A DNA stretch of 64,000 nucleotides from Sphingomonas sp. HMP9 (GCF_013374115.1 NZ_AP022673.1:3808501-3872500); one strand, 5' to 3'; positions 31,159 through 39,799 are shown, counted from the first letter of the stretch. A program made the numbers and translations. The notes: generated by a model from the sequence alone, not told the origin.

Positions 31159-31308
31159 AGGGCAGGTGTTACATGGCCGTTTCGACACGGTCGAACTGCC
31201 CGAAATACTATAGCGATCGGTCCTTGGGCACCGCTATCTGCATCCATGAGTAGGCGTAACGCGTAGTTGTAACGGTACCGGTGACATTCGCAGGGGAGTA
31301 GCGGCGTC

Positions 31309-31791
31309 ATGAACGATAGGATCTCAGCACGGACAGTATCCGACCAGGACCGTGCGAACTGGACTCGGCTGATCGACGATCACGAAAAGATCGCCGGACA
31401 GTGCGCCGACCTCGTGACCCTGTCGCGACAACCCAAGACGCAAAGTGCGATCGCATCGCGCAAGCTGATCGAACTTGCGGTGACGGTTGCCGATCATCTC
31501 GGCGTCGAGGACGAGGTCATCGATCGCACTGTCGTTGCGATGGAGGCGCATCGCTCGGCTGACACGATCGCGATGATGGAGGAGGATCTCGACATCCTGC
31601 GTTCGGACTGGACGGCGTTCATCGGTCGCTGGCTGCCGACGATCTCGCCGAAGGACTGGGCTGCGTTCTGGGTACAGGCGGAGTCGATGCTCGATCGGTT
31701 GTCGCACCAGGTGAAGCTGGAGACCGAACTGCTGTACGATCACGCATTGCGCGACGGCGTAATGCGACCGGGCGGTCTGGTTCTGCACTAA
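31309..31791 (+). CDS. Hemerythrin-like HHE-domain protein
   Basis: A 160-residue all-helical protein. Candidate iron ligands sit in helices: His25 (IDDHEKI), His63 with Glu67 (ADHLGVEDEVI), His133 (RLSHQVKLE) and His145. This is the HHE pattern of hemerythrin-like domains that bind oxygen, nitric oxide or iron, though the spacing is looser than in classical hemerythrins. GGGGAG lies upstream of the ATG. Divergent from rpoB, monocistronic as far as seen. Confidence 0.7.
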   Translation: MNDRISARTVSDQDRANWTRLIDDHEKIAGQCADLVTLSRQPKTQSAIASRKLIELAVTVADHLGVEDEVIDRTVVAMEAHRSADTIAMMEEDLDILRSDWTAFIGRWLPTISPKDWAAFWVQAESMLDRLSHQVKLETELLYDHALRDGVMRPGGLVLH

Positions 31792-31802
31792 GGTGCTTAT
31801 AA

Positions 31803-31927
31803 ATCCTCCCCCGCCAGGGGGAGGTGGCTGGCTCTTGCCAGACGGAGAGGGAGGAAAGGGCTGGGCGCCGTTTCGTGTCCTCCCCCTCCGTCACCTTCGG
31901 CGCCACCTCCCCCTGGCGGGGGAGGAT
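31803..31927. repeat. G/C-block palindromic repeat with perfect arms
   Basis: Perfect 26-base inverted arms, 31803-31828 and 31902-31927, each containing CTCCCCC-GCCA-GGGGGAG. It lies between convergent genes. Same family as 14336-14460 and 37576-37697. Confidence 0.85.
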
Positions 31928-31933
31928 CAAGCA

Positions 31934-32680
31934 TCAGCGGCGCTTCTTCTTCGCGGGCACAGGGGCCACCGGCGCCGCCGGTACCGGCGGCTGCACGGTA
32001 ACCTTCACCACCAATGGTAACACCCCAGGATCAGCCGGATACAGGCGCCGCGCCCGTCCAAACACGAACCGCGCCTTCGCCGCCCCAGGCGCACTCTCGC
32101 TCACGCCGACCCAGCGCCAATGCCACGGCTCCCACTTCACATGCTGCTTGTTGCCGCCGGGAAAGCTCTGCTCGAACCCGAACCGCGGCGCGTTCGACCG
32201 CAGCCAGCGCGCGGCAGGCGTCGCGGCCATGCAGGCCTCCGCATCGGGACACCCGTTCGCCGGCCGGACCGCGAAATCCAGCGCATAGCCTGTCGAATGC
32301 TCGCTATACCCCGGCGGCGCGACCGAGATCGCGCGATCGGCCGGGCTGCTCGTCTCGCCGCGGCAGAATACGCTGCGCTGGCGGGCGATCGACCGCTGGC
32401 ACGACAACGCACGCAGCTGGCCCATCACCGACGGATCGCCCTGCGCCGCCGCGAACAGCCGCAACAGGTCGGGCAGGATGTCGGCGCGTACAACGCACGG
32501 ATTGCCCACCGAATATTCGGACGGCAGCGTGACGAGTTCGGTTTCGGGCGCATCGCCGTACGGCAAATGCCCAAAGGCACGGCCGTCGGGGGCGATCGCC
32601 GCGCTCTGCCCCTCGCAGAGTTGCGCGTCCGCGATGGTCGGGGCGAAGAGGAGCGCGAGGGCCAGCGTGCGGTGCAACAT
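31934..32680 (-). CDS. VanY/M15B-type D-alanyl-D-alanine carboxypeptidase
   Basis: A 248-residue exported protein: signal peptide MLHRTLALALLFAPTIADAQ, then a VanY-like metallopeptidase domain. The zinc-site motifs are SEHSTGYALDFAV (His and Asp ligands) and EPWHWRWVG (catalytic Glu-x-x-His). It trims the terminal D-Ala of peptidoglycan stem peptides in the periplasm. The C-terminus is Pro/Val/Ala-rich and ends with KKKRR. The start at 32680 gives the signal peptide; a longer frame is open but has no signal. Divergent from the pseudouridine synthase. Confidence 0.85.
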   Translation of the reverse strand: MLHRTLALALLFAPTIADAQLCEGQSAAIAPDGRAFGHLPYGDAPETELVTLPSEYSVGNPCVVRADILPDLLRLFAAAQGDPSVMGQLRALSCQRSIARQRSVFCRGETSSPADRAISVAPPGYSEHSTGYALDFAVRPANGCPDAEACMAATPAARWLRSNAPRFGFEQSFPGGNKQHVKWEPWHWRWVGVSESAPGAAKARFVFGRARRLYPADPGVLPLVVKVTVQPPVPAAPVAPVPAKKKRR

Positions 32681-32728
32681 CGACGCAAGCTCTGGCACGC
32701 AGGCGCTAATGATGGCAAGGGCGGCACC

Positions 32729-33433
32729 ATGCATGGTGAACGCGTACTCTTCCTCGACGGCGAGGCCCTGGTGATCGACAAGCCCGCAGGGCTGCCGGTC
32801 GATCCGCCCCGCGATGGCTCGTTGAGCCTCGAAAATCATCTCGATAGCCTGAAGTTCGGTTTTCAGCGCTGGCCCAAGGCGGTGCACCGGCTGGATCGCG
32901 ACACGAGCGGCTGTCTGCTCCTGTCACGCAATCCGAAGGCGCATGCCCGCTTGCAGCAGGCGTTCGAGCAAGGCCTCGTGTCGAAGCGCTACGTCGCGCT
33001 GCTCGACGGCGTGGTCGAAGGCACGTCCGGCTTGATCGAAATGGCGCTCGGCAAGGTCAGTACGGCCGAAACCGGCTGGCGGATGGTCGAGGATCCCAAC
33101 GGCAAGAAATCGCGCACCAAGTGGCGCGTGCTCGAGATCAAGGACGGGCGCTCGTTGGTCGAGTTCCTCCCCGAGACGGGGCGCACGCATCAGATCCGCG
33201 TCCATGCGGGAAGCGGCCTCGGCGCACCGGTGGTCGGTGACGGCGTCTACGGCAAGGCCGATGGCCTCGGCATGATGCTCCACGCCCAACGGCTGATCGT
33301 CCCGCGCGCGGGCAAGCCCGACGTGCTGGCCGAAGCGCCGTTGCCAGAGCGGTTCGCCAAGGCCGGGTTCGCCGACGAGGCGGCTCCGGTCGCCGTTGCC
33401 GAAGTGACGACGCCCGACTCCGCCGACGGCTGA
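32729..33433 (+). CDS. RluA-family RNA pseudouridine synthase
   Basis: A 234-residue single-domain enzyme without an S4 domain. The catalytic Asp is Asp56 in HRLDRDTSGCLLL, with the N-terminal VIDKPAGLPVDPP and the later GRTHQIRVH. It isomerises uridine to pseudouridine in rRNA or tRNA; the small size is like RluA/TruC rather than RluC/D. The ATG at 32729 follows an AAGG-containing stretch. The ArfB gene starts 16 bases later, so both translation-related genes are probably one operon. Confidence 0.88.
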   Translation: MHGERVLFLDGEALVIDKPAGLPVDPPRDGSLSLENHLDSLKFGFQRWPKAVHRLDRDTSGCLLLSRNPKAHARLQQAFEQGLVSKRYVALLDGVVEGTSGLIEMALGKVSTAETGWRMVEDPNGKKSRTKWRVLEIKDGRSLVEFLPETGRTHQIRVHAGSGLGAPVVGDGVYGKADGLGMMLHAQRLIVPRAGKPDVLAEAPLPERFAKAGFADEAAPVAVAEVTTPDSADG

Positions 33434-33449
33434 GCAAGGCTAGGAGCTG

Positions 33450-33875
33450 ATGGTCGCGATTCCGATCACCCGATCGATCTCGATCGACGACAGCGAACTG
33501 ATCGAGAGTACGACGCGTGCGGGCGGTCCCGGCGGTCAGCATGTCAACACTACCGACAGCGCGGTGATCCTGCGCTTCGACGTCGGCCTGTCGCCCGGTT
33601 TGCCGCTCGCGGTGAAGAACCGCATCGCGGTGATTGCCGGATCGCGCCTGACCCGCGACGGCGTGCTGGTCTTGCGCAGCGAGGGCTCGCGGTCGCAACT
33701 GCTCAACCGCCAGGAAGTCCGCGAACGCCTCGTCGCCCTGATCAAAGAGGCAACGATCGTCCCCAAGGCGCGACGCGCGACCAAGCCGTCCAAGGCAGCG
33801 AAGGCACGACGGGTCGATACGAAGAAAGTGCGGAGTGGGGTCAAGGCGGGGCGCGGCAAGGTCCGCGACGACTGA
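33450..33875 (+). CDS. arfB: Alternative ribosome-rescue factor, peptidyl-tRNA hydrolase ArfB
   Basis: A 141-residue class-I release-factor-like hydrolase: GGQ at residues 28-30 (RAGGPGGQHVNTTDSAV) and a basic, disordered C-terminal tail (RRATKPSKAAKARR ... KAGRGK) that in ArfB enters the empty mRNA channel. It frees peptides from ribosomes stalled without a stop codon. Lacks the codon-recognition domains of PrfA/B. It lies directly after the pseudouridine synthase gene. Confidence 0.93.
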   Translation: MVAIPITRSISIDDSELIESTTRAGGPGGQHVNTTDSAVILRFDVGLSPGLPLAVKNRIAVIAGSRLTRDGVLVLRSEGSRSQLLNRQEVRERLVALIKEATIVPKARRATKPSKAAKARRVDTKKVRSGVKAGRGKVRDD

Positions 33876-33910
33876 GTGGTTGGTCCAGAGACCGACCGAT
33901 ATACTTCTTC

Positions 33911-33963
33911 GTTCTCCCGCGAAGGCTGGAGCCCAGGCTGGATCCCCGCCTTCGCGGGGAAGC
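33911..33963. repeat. Palindromic repeat (GAAR-loop family), short copy
   Basis: Arms GTTCTCCCGCGAAGGCTGG and the near-complement CCCCGCCTTCGCGGGGAA, with a short spacer. A second copy of the family follows 37 bases on. Confidence 0.75.
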
Positions 33964-34000
33964 AGGTCTTGCGTCGTTGAGAGGGAGGAGCACCGACCCC

Positions 34001-34080
34001 GTTATCCCGGCGAAAGCTGGCGTATGCTTGAGGAACGGGCAACGGGCGCCAACATGGATCCCCAGCTTTCGCTGGGTGAC
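34001..34080. repeat. Palindromic repeat (GAAR-loop family)
   Basis: Begins GTTATCCCGGCGAAAGCTGG and ends CCCAGCTTTCGCTGGGTGAC. Its sequence is intermediate between the CCGGC and CTGAC stem versions of the family, which ties the two together. With 33911-33963 it makes a tandem pair in the 237-base gap before msrC. Confidence 0.78.
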
Positions 34081-34112
34081 GGGTATTACGTCCCCCGACC
34101 AAGGAAGAAGTC

Positions 34113-34595
34113 ATGTACCAGTTCGATATTTCAGCCGGCACCAAGGCCGATCTCTACCGCGACCTGCTCGCCGCGCTCGACGCGCTGACGACGGACGAGA
34201 CCGATCCGATCGCCAACATGGCCAACGCCGCCGCGCTCGTGTGGGAGTATCTCCCCGACTTGAACTGGGCGGGTTTCTACCGGCTCGTAGAGGGCGAACT
34301 CGTGCTCGGGCCGTTCCAGGGCAAGGTCGCGTGCATCCGCATCCCGGTCGGCAAGGGCGTCTGCGGAGCCGCTGCCGCGACGTTGACGACGCAACTGGTC
34401 GAGGACGTGCACGCGTTCCCAGGCCATATCGCCTGCGATGCCGCGAGCCGCTCCGAGCTGGTGGTGCCGGTGACCAAGGATGGCATATTGATCGCAGTGC
34501 TTGACCTCGACAGCCCCGAACCCGCGCGGTTCGACGCCGAGGACGCGGCAGGGTGCGAGGCGCTGGCGGCATTGCTCGCCGACCGGTTGGCCTAG
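34113..34595 (+). CDS. msrC: Free methionine-(R)-sulfoxide reductase (GAF domain)
   Basis: A 160-residue GAF-domain reductase. The three conserved cysteines are Cys74 (GKVACIRIP), Cys84 (GKGVCGAAA) and Cys108 (HIACDAASRSELVVP), with the usual spacing of E. coli fRMsr. It reduces free methionine-R-sulfoxide using thioredoxin. VEDVHAFPGHIACD is the substrate loop. Apparently monocistronic. Confidence 0.92.
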   Translation: MYQFDISAGTKADLYRDLLAALDALTTDETDPIANMANAAALVWEYLPDLNWAGFYRLVEGELVLGPFQGKVACIRIPVGKGVCGAAAATLTTQLVEDVHAFPGHIACDAASRSELVVPVTKDGILIAVLDLDSPEPARFDAEDAAGCEALAALLADRLA

Positions 34596-34722
34596 CACGA
34601 GGCCGACGCGCCCCGTTTCGGGACAGCACGTCGTCTGGCGACTCCTCGGCGCGCTTGGTAAGCAACGCCTTAAGAAATCCGGCGTTTGCGCTGGATCGGG
34701 TGGCACAACCAGGGAGACGGAC

Positions 34723-35841
34723 ATGCGAAGGCTTTTGATCGCGAGCGCGGGGCTGGCGCTGGCAGGCGGTGCGGCAGAGGCTCAGCGACCGGCCCCGGGT
34801 GCGAGCTATCCTGTGCCCGGCACCGCCCGCGGCACGGCGATGCAGGCGCCTATGGCACGCCCCAGCCGTCCAGGGCCGATCGCCGCGCAGATGCCCGTCG
34901 TAGAGGCGCCGACGCGATCGGTCCCTGGTCCTCGGTCTTCGCGCTGGGGCAGCAAGATCGGCGGGCGCTGGTGGGCGGGCGCAAACGCGCCCGGCGGCTG
35001 GGCCGGCTATCGCCGTCCGCACCGCGGCTGGGCGGTGCCTGCCTATTGGAATGCGCCGCGCTTCTACGTCGGCGACTGGTCGAACTACGGCCTCGCGCAG
35101 CCACCCCAGGGCTATAACTGGACTCGCTATTACGATGATGCGGTGCTGATCGACGCGCGTGGATCGGTCTACGATACGACCAGCGACATCGATTGGGATC
35201 GTACCGGCGGTGGCGGCTATGTCGCGGCCGACCCGCGCGCCTATGCGCGGAACGATACGGTCTATTCGGGCCCGAGCGAGCGCGGGTACGTCGCGCCCTA
35301 CACGGATCGCCCAGTGCCCCATCGCGACACCGGTCTGGGTGGCGCGGCGATTGGCGCTGTCGCGGGCGGCGTCGCTGGCAACGTTATTGCGGGGCGTGGC
35401 AATCGGCTCGGCGGGACGTTGATCGGGACCGGTCTCGGGGCTGGGGCCGGCTATGCGATCGACAAGGCAGACGATCGTGGTCGCCCAGTACCGCCGCCGG
35501 TTCCTGGCTATGGCGTCGGTTACGCGCCGCCGCCCGCGGACGCCGCCGACGATGCGCCGTCGTCCTACGCAGCCGACTACCCGCCGTCGTCCTACGCAGC
35601 CGACTACCCGCCGTCCTATGACGCCGGATACCCGCAATCCCGCAGCCATACCGTGGCACCGGGGGGCAGCTGGACGTCGCCGGATGGTCTCACCACGGTG
35701 ACCACGACCAGCGGTCGCGCGTACCCGGCCGGCTCGACGACGGTGGTCGTGCAGTCCGTGCCGGTGACGACGACAACCACCACCACCGACTATTACGACG
35801 CGGCGCCCTATCCGCGGAAAAAGCTGCCCCGCCGTCGGTAG
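34723..35841 (+). CDS. RcnB-family periplasmic protein with glycine zipper and repeat tail
   Basis: A 372-residue exported protein: signal peptide MRRLLIASAGLALAGGAAEA, an RcnB domain ending PPQGYNWTRYYDDAVLIDA, then a glycine-zipper segment (GGAAIGAVAGGVAGNVIAG ... GGTLIGTGLGAGAGYAID) that may insert in the outer membrane, and a Tyr/Pro-rich tail with a repeated 9-residue unit and a Thr run. RcnB proteins are linked to nickel/cobalt homeostasis, but the sphingomonad members are mostly uncharacterised. AGGGAG lies before the ATG at 34723. Confidence 0.78.
   Translation: MRRLLIASAGLALAGGAAEAQRPAPGASYPVPGTARGTAMQAPMARPSRPGPIAAQMPVVEAPTRSVPGPRSSRWGSKIGGRWWAGANAPGGWAGYRRPHRGWAVPAYWNAPRFYVGDWSNYGLAQPPQGYNWTRYYDDAVLIDARGSVYDTTSDIDWDRTGGGGYVAADPRAYARNDTVYSGPSERGYVAPYTDRPVPHRDTGLGGAAIGAVAGGVAGNVIAGRGNRLGGTLIGTGLGAGAGYAIDKADDRGRPVPPPVPGYGVGYAPPPADAADDAPSSYAADYPPSSYAADYPPSYDAGYPQSRSHTVAPGGSWTSPDGLTTVTTTSGRAYPAGSTTVVVQSVPVTTTTTTTDYYDAAPYPRKKLPRRR
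35557..35610 (+). repeat. In-frame 27-base tandem repeat
   Basis: Two exact copies (35557-35583 and 35584-35610) coding for PSSYAADYP twice, followed by the degenerate PSYDAGYP. It lies in the low-complexity tail of the RcnB-like gene and may vary in copy number between strains. Confidence 0.85.
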
Positions 35842-35842
35842 C

Positions 35843-37267
35843 TCAGCCGAGCATGCCAGCGTAAGTCTGCGGCGGTTGGGGCAGCAGGACGCGTGCCGCA
35901 ATGCCGCTGCCGGCGACCAGAAGGAGCGTTCCTGCGCCCACCGCGAATATCCTGCGCGGTGGCAGGCGATCGGCGAGTAGCACGGTCGCCACCGCGGTCG
36001 CGATCATCGGCCACAGGTGATAGCGCAGGTCGGACGCGATGCTCAGGACCGCGAAGCTCGCCTCGAGCGCCAGCGCGGACACGAGCAGCGCGGTCGCGAG
36101 GTCGCGGACCGGATCACGCGGACGCGACAGGCTCGCGGCAAGTGCGGTGATCGCGACGACGATCCACGCGATTGGCCAGCCGAGCGGCGTCTCGACGACG
36201 ACGGCGGTTAGCGCCTCCCACGCGCGCCCGCCGACACGGGGGTTGGCGAGGCCGAGCGTGTTCGGCTCGGACGCGGCGGGCGGTGCTGCGCTCGGCCAGT
36301 GGAACGGGACCAGCCAGCGGTCGGTCGAGTTCAGGTGCGCGAGGCGGTGCCCGGCATAGGCGATCGGATGATGCAGTGCCGCCGATGCCAGCGTCACGTA
36401 TAAAGTCGCGGTCGGCAGTGCGCGCAGCCTTGTCATCGTCGTCCCGCAATGCGCCTCGTCGCCCAGCGGATCCCAGAAGAACGGCTTCGCGCACCGCCGG
36501 GCGATCACGGTCGCCGTTTCCGACCGGGTCAGGCCGGTGGTGTCGCTGTCCGGCGCGCGTGCGGCGATACCGGCAAGGTCGTAAAGTGCCTGAGTCGCTT
36601 CGACCCCGCTATGCTGGGCGCGGAGGATCTGGTGGTTCACGACAGGCGCCACGCCGAGCACGAGGACTACCGCCACGAAACCGGTCACCAGCTTCGCCAA
36701 CGGGTGCGTTGGGCGCGAAGCGAGGGCGATGACCAAAGGCACAACGATAAACACGGCATTGGCGCGGACCAGCACCGCATAGACGAGCAGTAGCGCCACC
36801 AGGACCCGCATCGCGCCGGGAAGGGGGCGACGGCCAAGCCGCCACCAGCCGATGATGCCGATCGCGGCAAGCAGCGCGCCGGCAAGTTGCGCGTCCTTGA
36901 GGACAACGCCCTGCCAGCCGAGGAACGGCGGGAGCAGCCCGATCGCAAGGATCGCTGTTGCGCTGCGAGCGCGGCCAATTTGGGCCAGTGCAGCCGCGAT
37001 CAGCCCTAGGCCAAGCCAATAGGTGGCAAGCTGGACGACCAGCATCGGCGTTGCACCGGGCCCGAGCGGTGCGAGCAATGCCCAAACCCGCGCCATCGCC
37101 GGCGGGTGCCAGTCGTCGTACACCCCCGAAAGGACCTGCCGATATTGCGCGACGGTGTCGTACATCGCGGTGCCCGGCCAGAAGAGCGCGAGCGAGGCGA
37201 TGCACAGCGCTGCCGCCGCGATGGCGATGTGGCGCTGGGTAATCCGGGAGGCAGGTTCGATCGACAT
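35843..37267 (-). CDS. Polytopic membrane protein, GT-C glycosyltransferase-like
   Basis: A 474-residue protein with about 10-11 membrane helices. The first loop WPGTAMYDTVAQYRQVLSGVYDDWHPPAMARVW, with acidic residues after helix 1, resembles the donor-binding loop of GT-C enzymes that use polyprenyl-phosphate sugars; a later loop has HLNSTDRWLVPFHWP. The exact family is not recognised. The ATG at 37267 has AGGA 8 bases upstream; a longer frame runs into two palindromic repeats and is rejected. It ends 1 base from the convergent RcnB-like gene. Confidence 0.65.
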   Translation of the reverse strand: MSIEPASRITQRHIAIAAAALCIASLALFWPGTAMYDTVAQYRQVLSGVYDDWHPPAMARVWALLAPLGPGATPMLVVQLATYWLGLGLIAAALAQIGRARSATAILAIGLLPPFLGWQGVVLKDAQLAGALLAAIGIIGWWRLGRRPLPGAMRVLVALLLVYAVLVRANAVFIVVPLVIALASRPTHPLAKLVTGFVAVVLVLGVAPVVNHQILRAQHSGVEATQALYDLAGIAARAPDSDTTGLTRSETATVIARRCAKPFFWDPLGDEAHCGTTMTRLRALPTATLYVTLASAALHHPIAYAGHRLAHLNSTDRWLVPFHWPSAAPPAASEPNTLGLANPRVGGRAWEALTAVVVETPLGWPIAWIVVAITALAASLSRPRDPVRDLATALLVSALALEASFAVLSIASDLRYHLWPMIATAVATVLLADRLPPRRIFAVGAGTLLLVAGSGIAARVLLPQPPQTYAGMLG

Positions 37268-37465
37268 TCGCGGGTCCTGCACCATTGGCTTTCGGCGCCA
37301 CATAATCCCGAGGGCAGGGACCTTGTGGACGGCGCGACCTTTTGATGCGTCTCGCGCGAGGGTCAAGCGATATAGGGCCGATACGGGATAGTTCGCCCGG
37401 ATAGGTCGGTCGGATATTGGAATGATCGCAAGGTCTGGCACGACCGAATGCCCCGCGATAACCCC

Positions 37466-37545
37466 GTCATCCTGACGAAAGTCAGGATCCAGAGTTACAA
37501 AGAGCTGCGATCGGTACCCTGGATCCTGACTTTCGTCAGGATGAC
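37466..37545. repeat. Palindromic repeat (GAAA-loop version), perfect 27-base arms
   Basis: Left arm 37466-37492 begins GTCATCCTGACGAAAGTCAG; the right arm 37519-37545 is its exact complement. Each arm holds a CTGAC-GAAA-GTCAG hairpin. Confidence 0.88.
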
Positions 37546-37575
37546 GCGGGATAGGGTGCGCGCCATACCCCTTCT

Positions 37576-37697
37576 GATCCTCCCCGCCAGGGGGAGGTGG
37601 CGCCGAAGGCGACGGAGGGGGAGGCCACGAAACCGAGGTTTCTCCTGCCGCCCTCTCAGTTCGGCAATAACCAGACACCCCCCTGGCGAGGGAGGAT
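37576..37697. repeat. G/C-block palindromic repeat
   Basis: Left arm begins GATCCTCCCCGCCAGGGGGA, the right arm ends at 37697 with the near-complement. It lies just behind the lpdA stop and may help end transcription. Confidence 0.75.
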
Positions 37698-37709
37698 TGA
37701 GAGATTGCT

Positions 37710-39104
37710 TCAGTAGTGGATCGACCGGCCGTACGCGCCGAGAACGCTTTCGTGCATCATCTCGCTGAGCGTCGGATGCGCGAACACCGTCTCCATCAGC
37801 TCGGCCTCGGTCGTCTCGAGCTGGCGCGCGACGACATAGCCCTGGATCAGTTCGGTGACTTCTGCACCCACCATGTGCGCGCCGAGCAGCTCGCCGGTCT
37901 TCGCGTCGAACACTGTCTTCACGAAACCCTCGGCCTCGCCGAGCGCGATCGCCTTGCCGTTGCCGATGAACGGGAATTTCCCGACCTTCAACTCGTAGCC
38001 GGCTTCCTTGGCCTTAGCCTCGGTCATGCCGACGCTCGCGACCTGCGGGCGCGAATAGGTGCAGCCAGGGATGTTGGCCTTGTCCATCTGGTGCGGCGAA
38101 CCGCCCGCGATCTTCTCGACCGCGATGATGCCCTCATGGCTGGCCTTGTGCGCGAGCCACGGTGCGCCGGTGACGTCGCCGATCGCCCAGATGCCGTCGA
38201 CATTGGTGCGGCCATAGCCGTCGGTCTTGATGTGGCCGCGGTCGGTTTCGACGCCGAGCGCTTCCAGCCCGATATTCTCGGTGTTGGGAACGATCCCGAT
38301 CGCGACGATCGCGTGGCTGAACGTCTCTTCGACGACCTTGCCGTCCTTGTGCTTGATCTTCGCGGTGACGCCGTTGCCCGACGGTGCCAGACCTTCGAGG
38401 CCGGTGCCGGTCAGGAGCTTGATGCCCTGCTTGGTCAGCGCCTTGTCCATGAACGCGGAGACTTCCTCGTCCTCAACCGGCAGGATCCGCGGGAGCATCT
38501 CGACGATCGTCACGTCGGCGCCCATATCGTTGTAGAAGCTGGCGAACTCTACGCCGATCGCGCCCGATCCGATGACCAGCAGCTTGGTCGGCATCTCGGT
38601 CGGCACCATCGCGTGACGATAGGTCCAGATGACCTTGCCGTCGGCTTTGGCGAACGACAGGTCGCGCGCGCGGGCGCCAGTGGCGACGATGATGTTTTTG
38701 GCTTCGAGCTCGACGGTCTTGTCGCCCTGCTTGACGCTCAGCTTGCCCTTGGCGGTCACGGTGCCGACGCCTTCGACGACGGTCACCTTGTTCTTCTTCA
38801 TCAGGCCTTTGACGCCTGCGTTCAGCTGGCCCGCGACCTTGCGGCTGCGGTCGACGACCTTGGCGAGATCGAAGCCGACATTGTCCGCTTTCAGGCCATA
38901 GCTCTCGGCGTTCTGCATGTAATGATAGATTTCCGACGTGCGCAGCAGCGCCTTGGTCGGGATGCAGCCCCAGTTGAGGCAGATGCCGCCGAGGCGCTCA
39001 CGCTCGACGATCGCGACCTTGAGGCCGAGCTGCGACGCGCGGATCGCGGCGACGTACCCGCCGGGGCCCGAGCCGAGGATGACGAGATCATAGGTATCAG
39101 CCAC
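37710..39104 (-). CDS. lpdA: Dihydrolipoyl dehydrogenase (E3)
   Basis: A 464-residue flavoprotein: FAD site GSGPGGYVAAIRA, redox-active disulphide Cys42-Cys47 (GGICLNWGCIPTK), NAD site VIGSGAIGVEFASFY, second FAD motif TNVDGIWAIGDV and the active-site His in FAHPTLSEMMHE. It reoxidises dihydrolipoyl groups of the pyruvate or 2-oxoglutarate dehydrogenase complexes. It lies downstream of the E2 gene with two small genes between, suggesting it serves pyruvate dehydrogenase. Confidence 0.96.
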   Translation of the reverse strand: MADTYDLVILGSGPGGYVAAIRASQLGLKVAIVERERLGGICLNWGCIPTKALLRTSEIYHYMQNAESYGLKADNVGFDLAKVVDRSRKVAGQLNAGVKGLMKKNKVTVVEGVGTVTAKGKLSVKQGDKTVELEAKNIIVATGARARDLSFAKADGKVIWTYRHAMVPTEMPTKLLVIGSGAIGVEFASFYNDMGADVTIVEMLPRILPVEDEEVSAFMDKALTKQGIKLLTGTGLEGLAPSGNGVTAKIKHKDGKVVEETFSHAIVAIGIVPNTENIGLEALGVETDRGHIKTDGYGRTNVDGIWAIGDVTGAPWLAHKASHEGIIAVEKIAGGSPHQMDKANIPGCTYSRPQVASVGMTEAKAKEAGYELKVGKFPFIGNGKAIALGEAEGFVKTVFDAKTGELLGAHMVGAEVTELIQGYVVARQLETTEAELMETVFAHPTLSEMMHESVLGAYGRSIHY

Positions 39105-39120
39105 GGGATAGTCCTTTGGA

Positions 39121-39510
39121 TTAGTTGGTTTCGGGCGGCACGGGCCGCGGTTTGCGGTCGTCGCCGACCGCCACGAAGATGAAGCGCGCCTGGGTCACCT
39201 TGCAGCTGTCGTTGCTGTGGCGCGCGCGGCGCCACGCCTCGACCTCGATCGTCATCGACGTACGGCCGACCGCGATCAGGTGTGCGTAGACCGACACCTC
39301 GTCGCCGACGACGACGGGCATGTGAAATTTCATCGCATCGGCGGCGATCGTGACGGCGCGCCCGCCGCTCCGCCTGGATGCGACCGAACCGGCTGCGAGA
39401 TCCATCTGCCCCATCAGCCAGCCGCCAAAGATGTCACCGTAAGGGTTGGCATCGGCGGGCATCGCCGTGACGCGGATCGTCGGCGCCGTGTTGGGGGGTA
39501 GGTCGGTCAC
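39121..39510 (-). CDS. YciA-like acyl-CoA thioesterase
   Basis: A 129-residue hot-dog thioesterase: ANPYGDIFGGWLMGQMDLAAG holds the usual Asp and helix, followed by VTIAADAMKFHMPVVVGDEV and VTQARFIFVAV. It hydrolyses acyl-CoA esters, and in this setting may protect the CoA pool near pyruvate dehydrogenase; that is inference. It overlaps the gene before it by 4 bases and lies 16 bases before lpdA. Confidence 0.88.
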   Translation of the reverse strand: MTDLPPNTAPTIRVTAMPADANPYGDIFGGWLMGQMDLAAGSVASRRSGGRAVTIAADAMKFHMPVVVGDEVSVYAHLIAVGRTSMTIEVEAWRRARHSNDSCKVTQARFIFVAVGDDRKPRPVPPETN

Positions 39511-39731
39511 GCTTCACTCCTGCGGGTCTGGCCGCTGTTCCCGGTGTCGAGGCGGCGAGCACGACGCAATGGCCCCACGCCCATCAGCACGGTCGCCACC
39601 ATCGCTGCGGCCCCGCACGTCCAAATCACGTCCTGCCCGAGCGGATAGGACCATGCCGCCGCCCAGGTGATCGCGACTGCCACCCCGAGTCCGACGAGGA
39701 TGTGCAAGATTTCGATGGTCGTCTTCGTCAT
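39507..39731 (-). CDS. Small two-helix membrane protein
   Basis: A 74-residue protein with two membrane helices (ILHILVGLGVAVAITWAAAW and IWTCGAAAMVATVLMGVG) and a basic, polar C-terminus. Its stop overlaps the thioesterase start (ATGA), so the two are translated together. No family recognised. Confidence 0.65.
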   Translation of the reverse strand: MTKTTIEILHILVGLGVAVAITWAAAWSYPLGQDVIWTCGAAAMVATVLMGVGPLRRARRLDTGNSGQTRRSEA

Positions 39732-39764
39732 GTCGAGCCCGCCCTAAACCGTCGGTGCCCGGCA

Positions 39765-39799
39765 AAGCCGAGGCGCATGAGACTCATGCGCCTCGGCTT
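39765..39799 (-). terminator. Long perfect hairpin behind the E2 gene
   Basis: A 17-base perfect stem (AAGCCGAGGCGCATGAG and its complement) around one central base. On the minus strand it is followed by a short T-stretch. It probably ends the E2 transcript, setting the genes for the small membrane protein, thioesterase and E3 apart or letting them be read at a lower level. Confidence 0.65.

Larger units (their letters stand above)
37268..37709. other. Gap with two palindromic repeats, no gene seen
   Basis: This 442-base stretch between the membrane-protein start and the lpdA stop holds repeats at 37466-37545 and 37576-37697. The part next to the membrane-protein gene should hold its promoter, but no clear hexamers stand out. 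Confidence 0.6.

Noticed and set aside
37268-37678. Extension of the polytopic membrane protein by ~137 residues
   Set aside because: The added residues come from translated palindromic repeats and carry no domain; the ATG at 37267 has a ribosome site.
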